From Pseudomonadota bacterium (GTDB lineage: Bacteria; Pseudomonadota; Gammaproteobacteria; Steroidobacterales; Steroidobacteraceae), in assembly GCA_023433465.1 (NCBI GenBank), contig JAEZCR010000280.1:1-12041 (forward strand): a stretch of DNA of 12,041 bases. The letters are read 5' to 3'. The position numbers were made by a program, and so were the translations under genes. The notes under the pieces are model-generated. The model searched no databases. It was not told the DNA's origin and saw nothing but the letters and a program-made list of their open reading frames with translations. This document shows positions 1-6,489 of this stretch, piece by piece. Position 1 is the first letter of the stretch, and the number at the start of each line of letters is the position of its first letter.

Positions 1-833
1 GTCAGAACGATGGGCGGCGGGGTCTTGCGGCCGCGTTGCTCGCGCAGGATTCCGAGGCCACTGTCTGCGTCGCGTATCAGCGCGTCGCGTGCCCGGCCGC
101 GCTTGAGCCGGTAGTAACGATAGCCGAGGAACACGAAGTGACCGTCGTGCATCCAGGAGAGCAGGGCGCGCGCTTCGCTCGCATGCGAACGCGGCACCGG
201 TAGTTCGACGGCGTCGAGCTCGTTGGCCACCGCGCGCACGCGCTCGAGCATTCCGGGGAAGTCTTCCACGGCGCGCCGCACGTCTTCGAGCGTCGCGCGC
301 AGGCGCTGTTCGAGCTCACGGGCATGCGCCGCGTCGCGCGGCCGGTCGATCTCGACCATCTGCCAGGATTCCATGCGTGAGTGACTTTCCGTCGCGGGAT
401 CGGCCGCCACTTCGACGAGCTGGCCGCGGGCGTCGCGTTTCACCGCGAGCACCGGGTGCACGATCAGATGCACGGCGATGTTCATCTGGCTGAAGGCGAG
501 ACCGATCGAGTCCACGAGGAAGGGCATGTCGGGCGCGACGACGCGCACGAGCGCGCGATGCGACGCGGTCGGGGCATTTTCGTTGAGCGGACCCGCGAGA
601 CCGACCAGCACCTGGCGGCCGGCGCGTTTGCGCCCGAACTCGAGGTGCGCGAGCGCCGCGGCGGCGAGATCCGCGGGAGCGTGCGCGCGCAGGTCTTCCT
701 CGGCGACACCACGAAAATAGCCGCGCAGGAATTCGGCCGCGAGCTTGCGCCGCGACGCGGGCACCTTCCTGCGAGCCTGCTCGACTATCTTCTCGATCAG
801 CGCCAGTCGTGCGGCGGGAATCTTGCCGAGCAT
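1..833 (-). CDS. gdhB: NAD-specific glutamate dehydrogenase, large (180-kDa) type, N-terminal part
   Basis: Partial gene: it starts with ATG at 833 and stays open to the left edge, giving about 277 N-terminal residues of a protein that in this family is roughly 1,600 long. The family oxidatively deaminates glutamate to 2-oxoglutarate with NAD+ in the cytoplasm. I recognise it from the conserved N-terminal regulatory region: PDMPFLVDSIGLAF (residues 101-114), then NIAVHLIVHPV (118-128), and later WMHDGHFVFLGYRYYRL, all typical of this family. The dehydrogenase core lies outside the window. An ACGAGG ribosome-binding site sits 7 nt before the ATG. The gene follows the marR-type gene on the same strand after a 35-nt gap, so the two may be co-transcribed, which would fit an amino-acid-catabolism role. 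The frame is unbroken. The family call is firm; the symbol is less so, since names for this family vary. Confidence 0.9.
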   Translation of the reverse strand, partial: MLGKIPAARLALIEKIVEQARRKVPASRRKLAAEFLRGYFRGVAEEDLRAHAPADLAAAALAHLEFGRKRAGRQVLVGLAGPLNENAPTASHRALVRVVAPDMPFLVDSIGLAFSQMNIAVHLIVHPVLAVKRDARGQLVEVAADPATESHSRMESWQMVEIDRPRDAAHARELEQRLRATLEDVRRAVEDFPGMLERVRAVANELDAVELPVPRSHASEARALLSWMHDGHFVFLGYRYYRLKRGRARDALIRDADSGLGILREQRGRKTPPPIVL

Positions 834-865
834 TCAGGGACCTCGTTCGTGAATACGCATGCCGG

Positions 866-1330
866 TCACTCCGCGTGGGCGGGACCGAGCTCGACGGCCC
901 GGCCCAGCAACACTCTCAGCAACCGATCGAGTGTCGCGCGATCCTGTTTCGAAAGGGAGGCGAGCAGACCCCGCTCGTACTCCAGCGCCATCGGCACGAC
1001 CTGCGCGTAAACGCGCGCGCCGGCGCTCGTGAGATGCAGGTGAGTGCGGCGCCGGTCGGCCGCGGCCGTCGTGCGGCGCAGGCGCCCGGCCGCGAGCAAC
1101 GAGGCGACGGCGCGGCTCACCGCAACCTTGTCCATCGCCGTGCGCGCGGTGACTTCGGCCGCGGACAGGCCGGGATTCGAGGCGAGCACCGCCATCACCC
1201 GCCATTCCGGAATCGACAGGCCGAAATGCGCGAAATAGGCCGCCGCAATGGCGGAACTGACCGTGTTGGACAGCACTGACAGGCGGAATGGCAGAAATCC
1301 TTCCAGGTGCAGCTTCTCGCGTCGCGTCAT
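866..1330 (-). CDS. MarR-family transcriptional regulator, probable local regulator of the tyrosine-catabolic genes
   Basis: A 154-residue protein, normal for MarR-family dimeric winged-helix regulators. After an N-terminal dimerisation helix comes IPEWRVMAVLASNPGLSAAEV (about residues 40-60), the usual entry to the helix-turn-helix. The recognition helix lies near AMDKVAVSRAVASLLAAG (65-82), and the wing is marked by DRRRTHLHLTSAG (92-104). It is divergent from hppD across a 76-bp spacer holding a perfect 14-bp palindrome at 1366-1379, the expected geometry for a MarR protein controlling itself and the neighbouring operon. The ligand is probably an aromatic acid of the pathway, such as 4-hydroxyphenylpyruvate or homogentisate, but this is inferred from context only. 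The ATG at 1330 has no strong ribosome-binding site close by, though the N-terminus aligns in length with typical family members. The glutamate dehydrogenase gene follows downstream. Confidence 0.9.
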   Translation of the reverse strand: MTRREKLHLEGFLPFRLSVLSNTVSSAIAAAYFAHFGLSIPEWRVMAVLASNPGLSAAEVTARTAMDKVAVSRAVASLLAAGRLRRTTAAADRRRTHLHLTSAGARVYAQVVPMALEYERGLLASLSKQDRATLDRLLRVLLGRAVELGPAHAE

Positions 1331-1365
1331 GCCGGGTCTTGCGCCTTTCGTATCCGGGCGGAATG

Positions 1366-1379
1366 GTTACAATTGTAAC
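1366..1379. promoter_or_regulatory. Perfect 14-bp palindrome, probable MarR operator
   Basis: GTTACAATTGTAAC is a perfect inverted repeat in the spacer between the divergent marR-type gene and hppD, 27 nt before the hppD ATG. It contains the -10-like hexamer TACAAT on both strands (1368-1373 on plus, 1372-1377 on minus). A bound dimer could therefore cover promoter elements of both genes. No convincing -35 box is seen on either strand. Assignment to the adjacent MarR protein is inferred from position and symmetry. Confidence 0.65.
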
Positions 1380-1406
1380 TAAATCATTTTCCTTCCGGAG
1401 GCCGTA

Positions 1407-2459
1407 ATGGCTGCCTCTGTCGATACCAATCCCATGGGGACCGACGGATTCGAATTCGTCGAGTACACCGCGCCCCATCCCCAGCAGCTTCGCGACCTCT
1501 TCGAGCAGATGGGCTTCCCCGTCGTGGCCCGACACCGCTCGAAGAACGTCACGCTGCACTCGCAGGGGGACATCAACTTCATCATCAATGCCGAGCCGGA
1601 TTCGTTCGCGCAGAAATTCGCGCAGGCGCACGGGCCGTCGGTCTGCGCGATGGCATTTCGCGTAAGGGACGCGGCCGCGGCGTTCGAACGCGCCATCGCG
1701 CTCGGCGCGGAGCCGCACCGCAACAGCGTTGGACCGATGGAGCTCAACATCCCCGCGATCAAGGGCATCGGCGGCTCGTTGATCTATTTCGTGGACCGGT
1801 ACGGCGATCATTCGATCTACGACGTCGACTTTCGTCCCGTGTCGGCCCCACCGCTCGAGCCCGCGAGGCTCACGGTAATAGATCACCTGACGCACAACGT
1901 GCACCGCGGCAACATGGACAAGTGGACCGAGTTCTACGAGCGCCTGTTCAACTTCCGTGAGATTCGCTACTTCGACATCGAGGGAAAGAAGACCGGCCTG
2001 TTCTCGCGCGCGCTGACGAGCCCGTGCGGCAAGATCCGCATTCCGATCAACGAATCGCAGGACGACAAGTCGCAGATCGAGGAGTACCTGCGCGAATACC
2101 GCGGCGAGGGCATCCAGCACATCGCGTTGGCGTCGGAGGACATCTACGATACCGTGGACGTGCTGCGCGGCCGCGGCGTCGCGTTCCAGGACACACCTGA
2201 TACCTACTACGAAGGCGTCGACGCGCGCGTCAAGGGACACGAGGAGGATATCGAGGCGCTGCGCAGCCGACGTATCCTCATCGACGGCAACGGCACGACG
2301 GAAGAAGGGCTGCTGCTGCAGATCTTCACCGCGAACGTGATCGGGCCTATCTTCTTCGAGATCATCCAGCGCAAGGGCAACCAGGGTTTCGGCGAGGGCA
2401 ACTTCAAGGCATTGTTCGAATCCATCGAACTCGACCAGATGCGAAGAGGTGTCATTTGA
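1407..2459 (+). CDS. hppD: 4-hydroxyphenylpyruvate dioxygenase
   Basis: A full-length 350-residue HPPD, the usual bacterial size. It converts 4-hydroxyphenylpyruvate and O2 to homogentisate and CO2, the second step of tyrosine degradation, using a non-haem Fe(II). It has two vicinal-oxygen-chelate halves; the N-terminal one is structural and the C-terminal one catalytic. The three iron ligands are visible: His160 in IDHLTHNV, His238 in GIQHIAL and Glu318 in IFFEIIQRKG. The C-terminal GFGEGNFKALFESIE (327-341) is the family's closing helix. The ATG at 1407 is preceded by GGAGG with a 5-nt gap, an excellent ribosome-binding site. It is the first gene of a plus-strand operon with maiA, scoA and scoB; its TGA stop overlaps the maiA TTG start by 4 nt. 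The palindrome at 1366-1379 probably controls it. Confidence 0.97.
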   Translation: MAASVDTNPMGTDGFEFVEYTAPHPQQLRDLFEQMGFPVVARHRSKNVTLHSQGDINFIINAEPDSFAQKFAQAHGPSVCAMAFRVRDAAAAFERAIALGAEPHRNSVGPMELNIPAIKGIGGSLIYFVDRYGDHSIYDVDFRPVSAPPLEPARLTVIDHLTHNVHRGNMDKWTEFYERLFNFREIRYFDIEGKKTGLFSRALTSPCGKIRIPINESQDDKSQIEEYLREYRGEGIQHIALASEDIYDTVDVLRGRGVAFQDTPDTYYEGVDARVKGHEEDIEALRSRRILIDGNGTTEEGLLLQIFTANVIGPIFFEIIQRKGNQGFGEGNFKALFESIELDQMRRGVI

Positions 2460-3106
2460 GTCTCGAGCTCCATACCTACTGGCGCAGTTCCGCGTCGTAC
2501 CGGGTGCGAATCGCGCTCAATCTGAAATCGCTGCCCTACGAGACCCACGCGGTCAACCTGGTGAAGGACGGCGGCGAGCAGTGGAGCGCGAAGTACCGAG
2601 CCGTCAATCCGCAGAGCCGCGTGCCGACGCTCGTGCACAACGGCCAGCGCTTCGCGCCGTCGCTCGCGATCATCGAGTATCTCGACGAGGTGTTTCCGGG
2701 CGCGCGGCTGATCCCGAAGGATCCGGTGGATAGAGCCCGTGTGCGCATGTTGTCGCAGATCATCGCCTGCGACATCCAGCCGATGCAGAACACCAGCACG
2801 ACGAAGTACCTCAAGGAGACGCTGCATCTCGACGACGCGGCGGTCGCCGAGTGGCTGCGCGAGTGGATCACGCGCGGCCTCGATGCGTTCAACGCCCACC
2901 TGGAACACGATCACCTCTCCGGCAAGTTCTGCCACGGCGACACTCCGACGATGGCGGATTGCTGTCTCGTCCCGCAGCTGTTCGCGGCGGAGCGCTTCGG
3001 CGTGCCAGCGACCAGGTATCCGCGGCTCGCGCTCATCGCCGAAAACTGCAGCCACCTGCCCGCGTTCCAGCACGCGCATCCGTCCAAGCAGACCGATGCC
3101 GCCTAG
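2456..3106 (+). CDS. maiA: Maleylacetoacetate isomerase (zeta-class glutathione S-transferase)
   Basis: A 216-residue zeta-class glutathione transferase that isomerises 4-maleylacetoacetate to 4-fumarylacetoacetate with glutathione as cofactor, in tyrosine/homogentisate breakdown. The N-terminal thioredoxin-like domain carries the glutathione-site signature RSSASYRVRIALNLKSLPYE (residues 10-29), NPQSRVPTL and the conserved SLAIIEYLDE segment. The helical C-terminal domain contains CDIQPMQN and FCHGDTPTMADCCLVPQL, both typical of MaiA. I chose the TTG at 2456 because it gives the standard N-terminus MSLELHTYWRSS, and because it overlaps the hppD stop (TTGA), which suggests translational coupling; AGAGGT lies just upstream. 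No ATG in this frame would preserve the domain. The first two motif serines are kept, while the third position is Ala instead of the Cys of eukaryotic enzymes, a common variant in bacteria. Its 3' end overlaps scoA by 11 nt. Confidence 0.95.
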   Translation: MSLELHTYWRSSASYRVRIALNLKSLPYETHAVNLVKDGGEQWSAKYRAVNPQSRVPTLVHNGQRFAPSLAIIEYLDEVFPGARLIPKDPVDRARVRMLSQIIACDIQPMQNTSTTKYLKETLHLDDAAVAEWLREWITRGLDAFNAHLEHDHLSGKFCHGDTPTMADCCLVPQLFAAERFGVPATRYPRLALIAENCSHLPAFQHAHPSKQTDAA

Positions 3107-3818
3107 TTCGCCGGGCAAGGTATATCCGGACGCGACATCCGCGCTCGCGGGATTGACGCGTGACGGCATGACCGTGATGTCAGGTGGCTTCGGCCTGTGC
3201 GGTATCCCCGAGAACCTCATCCTCGCGTTGCGTGACTCGGGTGTGCGCGATCTCACCGTGATCTCGAACAACGCGGGAGTCGATGGCTTCGGCCTCGGCC
3301 TGCTGCTCGAGACGCGGCAGATCCGGAAGATGGTTTCGTCGTACGTGGGCGAGAACAAGGAATTCGAACGCCAGTTCCTCGCGAAGGAGCTCGAGCTCGA
3401 ATTCAATCCGCAGGGCACGCTGGCCGAACGCATCCGCGCGGGCGGCGCGGGCATCTACGGGTTCTACACGCGCACCGGCGCAGGTACCGTGGTCGCGGAA
3501 GGCAAGGAAACCCGCGAGGTGAACGGCGAGACGTTCGTGCTGGAGACCGGGCTCACCGCGGATCTATCCATCGTGAAGGCGTGGAAGGGCGACACCGAGG
3601 GCAATCTCGTCTATCGCAAGACCGCGCGCAATTTCAATCCGATGATGGCGACGGCCGGGCGCGTGACGGTCGCGGAAGTCGAAGAACTGGTCGAGCCCGG
3701 CGCGATCGACCCCGAGCTGGTGCACACGCCAGGCATCTTCGTGCAGCGGATCTTCCGGGGGACGAACTACCAGAAACGCATCGAGCAACGCACCGTGCGC
3801 AAGCGGGCGGGTGGTTAG
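3096..3818 (+). CDS. scoA: Succinyl-CoA:3-ketoacid CoA-transferase, subunit A
   Basis: A 240-residue alpha subunit of a class I (family I) CoA-transferase. With subunit B it moves CoA from succinyl-CoA to a 3-keto acid; acetoacetate is the likely acceptor because fumarylacetoacetate breakdown yields it. Visible signatures are the glycine-rich GGFGLCGIPENLI (residues 30-42), ISNNAGVDGFGLGLLLE, SSYVGENKEFERQ, and the C-terminal YRKTARNFNPMMATAG, all typical of ScoA/AtoD. The open frame extends far upstream, but the part before 3096 is the maiA gene in another frame; the ATG at 3096 gives MPPSSPGKVYPDA, close to the family N-terminus. It overlaps maiA by 11 nt and is followed by scoB, whose ATG lies 4 nt after its stop. 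The 3-oxoadipate transferase PcaI is a close relative and cannot be fully excluded, but the hppD-maiA context favours acetoacetate. Confidence 0.93.
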   Translation: MPPSSPGKVYPDATSALAGLTRDGMTVMSGGFGLCGIPENLILALRDSGVRDLTVISNNAGVDGFGLGLLLETRQIRKMVSSYVGENKEFERQFLAKELELEFNPQGTLAERIRAGGAGIYGFYTRTGAGTVVAEGKETREVNGETFVLETGLTADLSIVKAWKGDTEGNLVYRKTARNFNPMMATAGRVTVAEVEELVEPGAIDPELVHTPGIFVQRIFRGTNYQKRIEQRTVRKRAGG

Positions 3819-3822
3819 CCAC

Positions 3823-4458
3823 ATGGCCTGGACACGCGACGATCTCGCCAAACGCGCCGCGCGCGAGCTGCGCGACGGGTACTACGTGAATCTCGGCATC
3901 GGGATTCCGACGCTGGTGGCCAACTACATTCCCGAGGGAATGCGGGTCGTGTTGCAATCCGAGAACGGCATGCTGGGCATGGGCCCGTTCCCGTACGAGG
4001 GCGATGAAGACCCGGACCTCATCAACGCCGGCAAGCAGACGATCACGCAGTTGCCGATGTCGTCGTTTTTCTCCTCGGCCGACAGCTTCGGGATGATCCG
4101 CGGTGGCCACATCAATCTGTCCGTGCTCGGTGCGCTCGAGGTCGCGGAGAACGGCGACCTCGCGAACTGGATGGTGCCCGGCAAGATGGTGAAGGGCATG
4201 GGCGGCGCGATGGATCTCGTCGCGGGTGTGCGTCGCGTGGTCGTCGTGATGGAGCACAACTCGAAGGACGGTTCGCCGAAATTCAAACCGCGCTGCGATC
4301 TGCCCCTGACGGGGACGAATTGCGTCGACATGCTCATCACGGACCTCGCGGTGTTCGAGCGGCCGGATCGCAAGAGCCCGTTCCGGCTCATCGAGCTTGC
4401 GCCCGGCGTCAACGCGGACGAGGTCAGCGCGAAGACATCCGCGAAGTTCGTCCGCTGA
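3823..4458 (+). CDS. scoB: Succinyl-CoA:3-ketoacid CoA-transferase, subunit B
   Basis: A 211-residue beta subunit of the same CoA-transferase. The catalytic glutamate that forms the glutamyl-CoA thioester is Glu47 in SENGMLGMGPFP. Other family marks are WTRDDLAKRAARELRDGYYV at the N-terminus, VNLGIGIPTLVANYIPEGM, and GGHINLSVLGALEVAENGDL followed by ANWMVPGKMVKGMGGAMDL. Length and motifs are those of intact ScoB. I prefer the ATG at 3823, which gives MAWTRDD, matching the family start, with GGGTGG about 8 nt upstream. A GTG at 3811 in the same frame would add four residues and overlap scoA by 8 nt. It is the last gene of the hppD operon and converges on the HxlR-type gene 36 nt away. The acetoacetyl-CoA made here is the substrate expected for the thiolase encoded at 10005-11183. 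Confidence 0.94.
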   Translation: MAWTRDDLAKRAARELRDGYYVNLGIGIPTLVANYIPEGMRVVLQSENGMLGMGPFPYEGDEDPDLINAGKQTITQLPMSSFFSSADSFGMIRGGHINLSVLGALEVAENGDLANWMVPGKMVKGMGGAMDLVAGVRRVVVVMEHNSKDGSPKFKPRCDLPLTGTNCVDMLITDLAVFERPDRKSPFRLIELAPGVNADEVSAKTSAKFVR

Positions 4459-4494
4459 GGTCGCTCCCACGCGCGAGGTTTCTCCGGGAAACGC

Positions 4495-4860
4495 CTATGC
4501 CGCGTCCGCGTCGAACCGGCGGGCCGTGACCGACATGCGTCGGTAGTGGCTCGTCACCCAGTTCTCGATCTCCACCACAAGCTCCGCGAGCGAATGCCCG
4601 AGCGATGTGAGCGAGTATTCCACCCGCGGCGGCACCTCGCCGAAATCGCGTCTCTGGACGATGCCGTGGCGTTCGAGCTCGCGCAGCGTCTGGGTGAGCA
4701 TCTTCGCCGAGACACCCGCGAGCCGGCGCTTGAGCGCGTGGGTGCGCGCGGGACCCGCGCGCAGCGCGCACAGGATCAGCATGGACCACTTGCTGCCGAT
4801 CAGCGCGAGGATGCCCTGCGATGGGCACTCACGGTTGTAGACATCCGCCTTCGGACTCAT
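4495..4860 (-). CDS. HxlR-family transcriptional regulator
   Basis: A 121-residue winged-helix protein of the HxlR (DUF24, MarR-related) family, intact in length. It shows the core CPSQGILALIGSKWSMLILC (residues 12-31), then SAKMLTQTLRELERHGIVQR (51-70), the recognition helix and entry to the wing, and EVPPRVEYSLTSLG (75-88), the wing signature. Cys12 sits where redox- or quinone-sensing members such as YodB and HypR carry their sensing cysteine, so electrophile or redox sensing is possible; this is inference. The ATG at 4860 has GAGG 9 nt upstream on its strand; a TTG at 4908 would add 16 unconserved residues and is less likely. It is divergent from the nitronate monooxygenase-like gene, which is its probable target. 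The intervening 77 bp contain TTACC repeats. Confidence 0.92.
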   Translation of the reverse strand: MSPKADVYNRECPSQGILALIGSKWSMLILCALRAGPARTHALKRRLAGVSAKMLTQTLRELERHGIVQRRDFGEVPPRVEYSLTSLGHSLAELVVEIENWVTSHYRRMSVTARRFDADAA

Positions 4861-4881
4861 GGTCGATTGCCTCGTCAGGAT

Positions 4882-4909
4882 GGTTACCGAAAGGTGCGTA
4901 CTTACCAAT
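4882..4909. promoter_or_regulatory. Candidate HxlR operator region with TTACC repeats and imperfect dyad
   Basis: The divergent spacer contains TTACC twice (4884-4888 and 4902-4906), 18 bp apart in the same orientation. The second copy forms one end of an imperfect 14-bp dyad, GGT-GC-GTAC-TT-ACC at 4893-4906, with 10 of 14 positions symmetrical. This lies between the two start codons, where HxlR-type regulators usually bind. A TTACCA/TAGTGT pair with a 17-bp spacer (4902-4907, 4925-4930) might be a plus-strand promoter but matches the consensus poorly. The assignment is inferred. Confidence 0.35.
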
Positions 4910-4937
4910 AGGAGATCATGAGTCTAGTGTAGGGCGC

Positions 4938-5999
4938 ATGCGGAAGGACACGGAATTCTCGCGACGTCTCATGCTCGCGGCGCCCATCGTGCAGGGACCG
5001 TTCGGCGGTGGGTTGTCCTCGGTCGATCTCGTCGTGGCGGTCGGCGACAATGGCGGGCTCGGATCTTTCGGCGTTCATCATCTCGATGCTGTCGGCATTC
5101 GCGACGTCGCGTCGAGGATTCGCGCGCGGACCCGCAGTGGATTCGCGCTGAACCTGTGGGTTCCGCATGGCGACAGCGAAGACCCGAAGATCAGCGATGC
5201 CGAGTGGAATGAGGCGTGCGAGTTGCTGCAACCCTATTTTGATTCGCTGCGCGTGCCGATTCCCAAGAGGCCCGCGCGGTTCATGCCGGGTTTCGACGAA
5301 CAGGTGGAGGCGGTGATCGAGGCGCGCCCCGCCGTGTTCAGTTTCGTGTTCGGCGTTCCATCGTCCAACGTGCTGGAGCGTTGCCGCGCGGCTGGCATCC
5401 TCACGCTGGGCGCCGCGACGACGCCCGCCGAGGCCAAACTACTCGCGGATGCCGGAGTCGACGCGATCGTCGCGACGGGCATGGAGGCGGGCGGACATCG
5501 CGTGTCGTTCCTCGCCGAGCCGGAGCAATGCCTCACCGGTACGTTGTCCCTCGTGCCCCAGGTAGTGGACACGGTGAGCGTTCCGGTCGTCGCGGCGGGT
5601 GGAATCGCGGACAGCCGCGGCGTGGCCGCGGTGCTCGCGCTGGGTGCATCGGCGGCGCAGATCGGCACGGCCTTTCTCGCCTGCGAGGAATCCAATGCCT
5701 CGTCATTGCACCGGGAGATGATCTTCAGCAGGGCCGCGCGCCGCACTTCACTCACCCGCGCATTCTCGGGGCGCCTGGCGCGCAGCATTCACAACGATTT
5801 CATCGATGCGATGCGCGGACGCGAGCAATCGCTTCTGCCATACCCCGCCCACAGCTGGCTGATGTCACACCTCAAGAATGCGGCGCTCGGAGCGCGACGA
5901 ACCGATGTCATCGCATTGTGGTGTGGTCAGTCGGCTCCGCTGTTGAGGCACCGGGAGGCGGCCCGATTGATGAATTCGCTCAGGGACGCACTGGTTTGA
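4938..5999 (+). CDS. Nitronate monooxygenase-like FMN-dependent TIM-barrel enzyme
   Basis: A 353-residue protein of the nitronate monooxygenase / 2-nitropropane dioxygenase superfamily, soluble and FMN-binding. The N-terminal barrel strand reads APIVQGPFGGGLSSVDLVVA (residues 15-34) and continues into GDNGGLGSFG. The class I hallmark GMEAGGHR (181-188) supplies His187, matching the catalytic base. The phosphate-binding part is VPVVAAGGIAD (216-225) followed by ALGASAAQIGTAFL (234-247). Family members oxidise alkyl nitronates such as propionate-3-nitronate, but many homologues have other or unknown substrates, so the substrate is open. The frame extends upstream through the HxlR-type gene, which is spurious; ATG 4938 is the first start clear of it and gives a normal N-terminus. 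The ribosome-binding site is weak. It is divergent from the HxlR regulator, suggesting induced expression, perhaps for detoxification, and stops 10 nt before the convergent small ORF. Confidence 0.85.
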   Translation: MRKDTEFSRRLMLAAPIVQGPFGGGLSSVDLVVAVGDNGGLGSFGVHHLDAVGIRDVASRIRARTRSGFALNLWVPHGDSEDPKISDAEWNEACELLQPYFDSLRVPIPKRPARFMPGFDEQVEAVIEARPAVFSFVFGVPSSNVLERCRAAGILTLGAATTPAEAKLLADAGVDAIVATGMEAGGHRVSFLAEPEQCLTGTLSLVPQVVDTVSVPVVAAGGIADSRGVAAVLALGASAAQIGTAFLACEESNASSLHREMIFSRAARRTSLTRAFSGRLARSIHNDFIDAMRGREQSLLPYPAHSWLMSHLKNAALGARRTDVIALWCGQSAPLLRHREAARLMNSLRDALV

Positions 6000-6009
6000 T
6001 CAAGCCCAC

Positions 6010-6411
6010 CTAGCGCATCTCCCTGAATGCCCGAAGCAGGGCCAACCGGAGTCGTACACGCTGCCGGTAGGTAGTCCCAAATTCGATTACTCGTGCCCGC
6101 GCGAGTGTCGCCGAGTGGGGATGTATCGAAACGAACCGGGTGAAGGGACCAGCGTCCTTGTTCGCCGTCAGGAAAATCAGGCGTTCGGGAGGGAGATGAA
6201 GCAACGAAGTTTCGATTTCTCGGTGGTCTGGGTAGGCAGCGGACAATTGATCGGGGCCCAGCCATCGGGCGAGGATCGGTGGTTCCTGGTTCTTGCAGAT
6301 GTCGGAGACGTCCTGGCGGACCTGTTCTTCAAACGTCAGTTCGGGCGGAGGCTGACTGGTTTGGAAGCGGGCGTTCGAGCTCATGGTTGCATCCGGGGCG
6401 GCTCCGGCCAT
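6010..6411 (-). CDS. Hypothetical protein, unrecognised
   Basis: An ORF of 133 codons that I do not recognise. If the ATG at 6384 is used instead, it encodes 124 residues; neither start has a clear ribosome-binding site. The predicted product is soluble, with no signal peptide, membrane segment or cysteine motif. It has a polar N-terminus, an acidic stretch ELTFEEQVRQDVSDI, a middle part with ILARWLGPDQL and LPPERLIFLTANKDAGPF, and a basic C-terminus QRVRLRLALLRAFREMR. Codon third positions are visibly less G/C-rich than in the flanking genes, and the local GC is lower, which could mean recent acquisition or a non-coding stretch. The composition of this frame looks more protein-like than the overlapping plus-strand frame (6115-6453). 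It converges on the oxidase gene 10 nt away and lies about 80 nt downstream of zapE on the same strand. Confidence 0.45.
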   Translation of the reverse strand: MAGAAPDATMSSNARFQTSQPPPELTFEEQVRQDVSDICKNQEPPILARWLGPDQLSAAYPDHREIETSLLHLPPERLIFLTANKDAGPFTRFVSIHPHSATLARARVIEFGTTYRQRVRLRLALLRAFREMR

Positions 6412-6489
6412 AGTGCCAGATGCCGGCCGAGTAGGCCTCGAAGCTCGATTTAGTTAGCCGAGGTGCGTCCGCCCGTGCGTCGGCAGGAA

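Noticed and set aside
834..2240. Long minus-strand ORF of 468 codons antisense to hppD and running through the marR region
   Set aside because: It overlaps hppD, which has all iron ligands, and the MarR gene in another frame. Its product is Arg/Val/Asp-rich with no domain, typical of an antisense shadow in high-GC DNA.
2456..2540. Loss of the catalytic cysteine in the MaiA SSC motif
   Set aside because: The motif reads SSAS, but Ala at this place is common in bacterial MaiA proteins and the key serines remain, so the enzyme is not judged defective.
2739..3095. In-frame upstream extension of scoA (would give a 359-residue protein)
   Set aside because: It is the maiA coding region in another frame, Arg/Ser-rich, and no CoA-transferase subunit has such an extension.
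4478..4492. GTTTC-N5-GAAAC hairpin in the convergent scoB/HxlR spacer as a terminator
   Set aside because: The stem is only 5 bp and no T-run follows on either strand, so termination activity is not supported.
5993..6006. GGTTT-GATC-AAGCC dyad at the end of the nitronate monooxygenase-like gene
   Set aside because: It makes a 5-bp stem with one G-T pair and a 4-nt loop, with no T-tract; it could easily be chance around the TTGATCAA palindrome.
6412..6489. GGCC/CGGCCG-rich repeats between the small ORF and zapE as a repeat element or terminator
   Set aside because: Stems are 4-5 bp with long loops and no second copy is present in the window.
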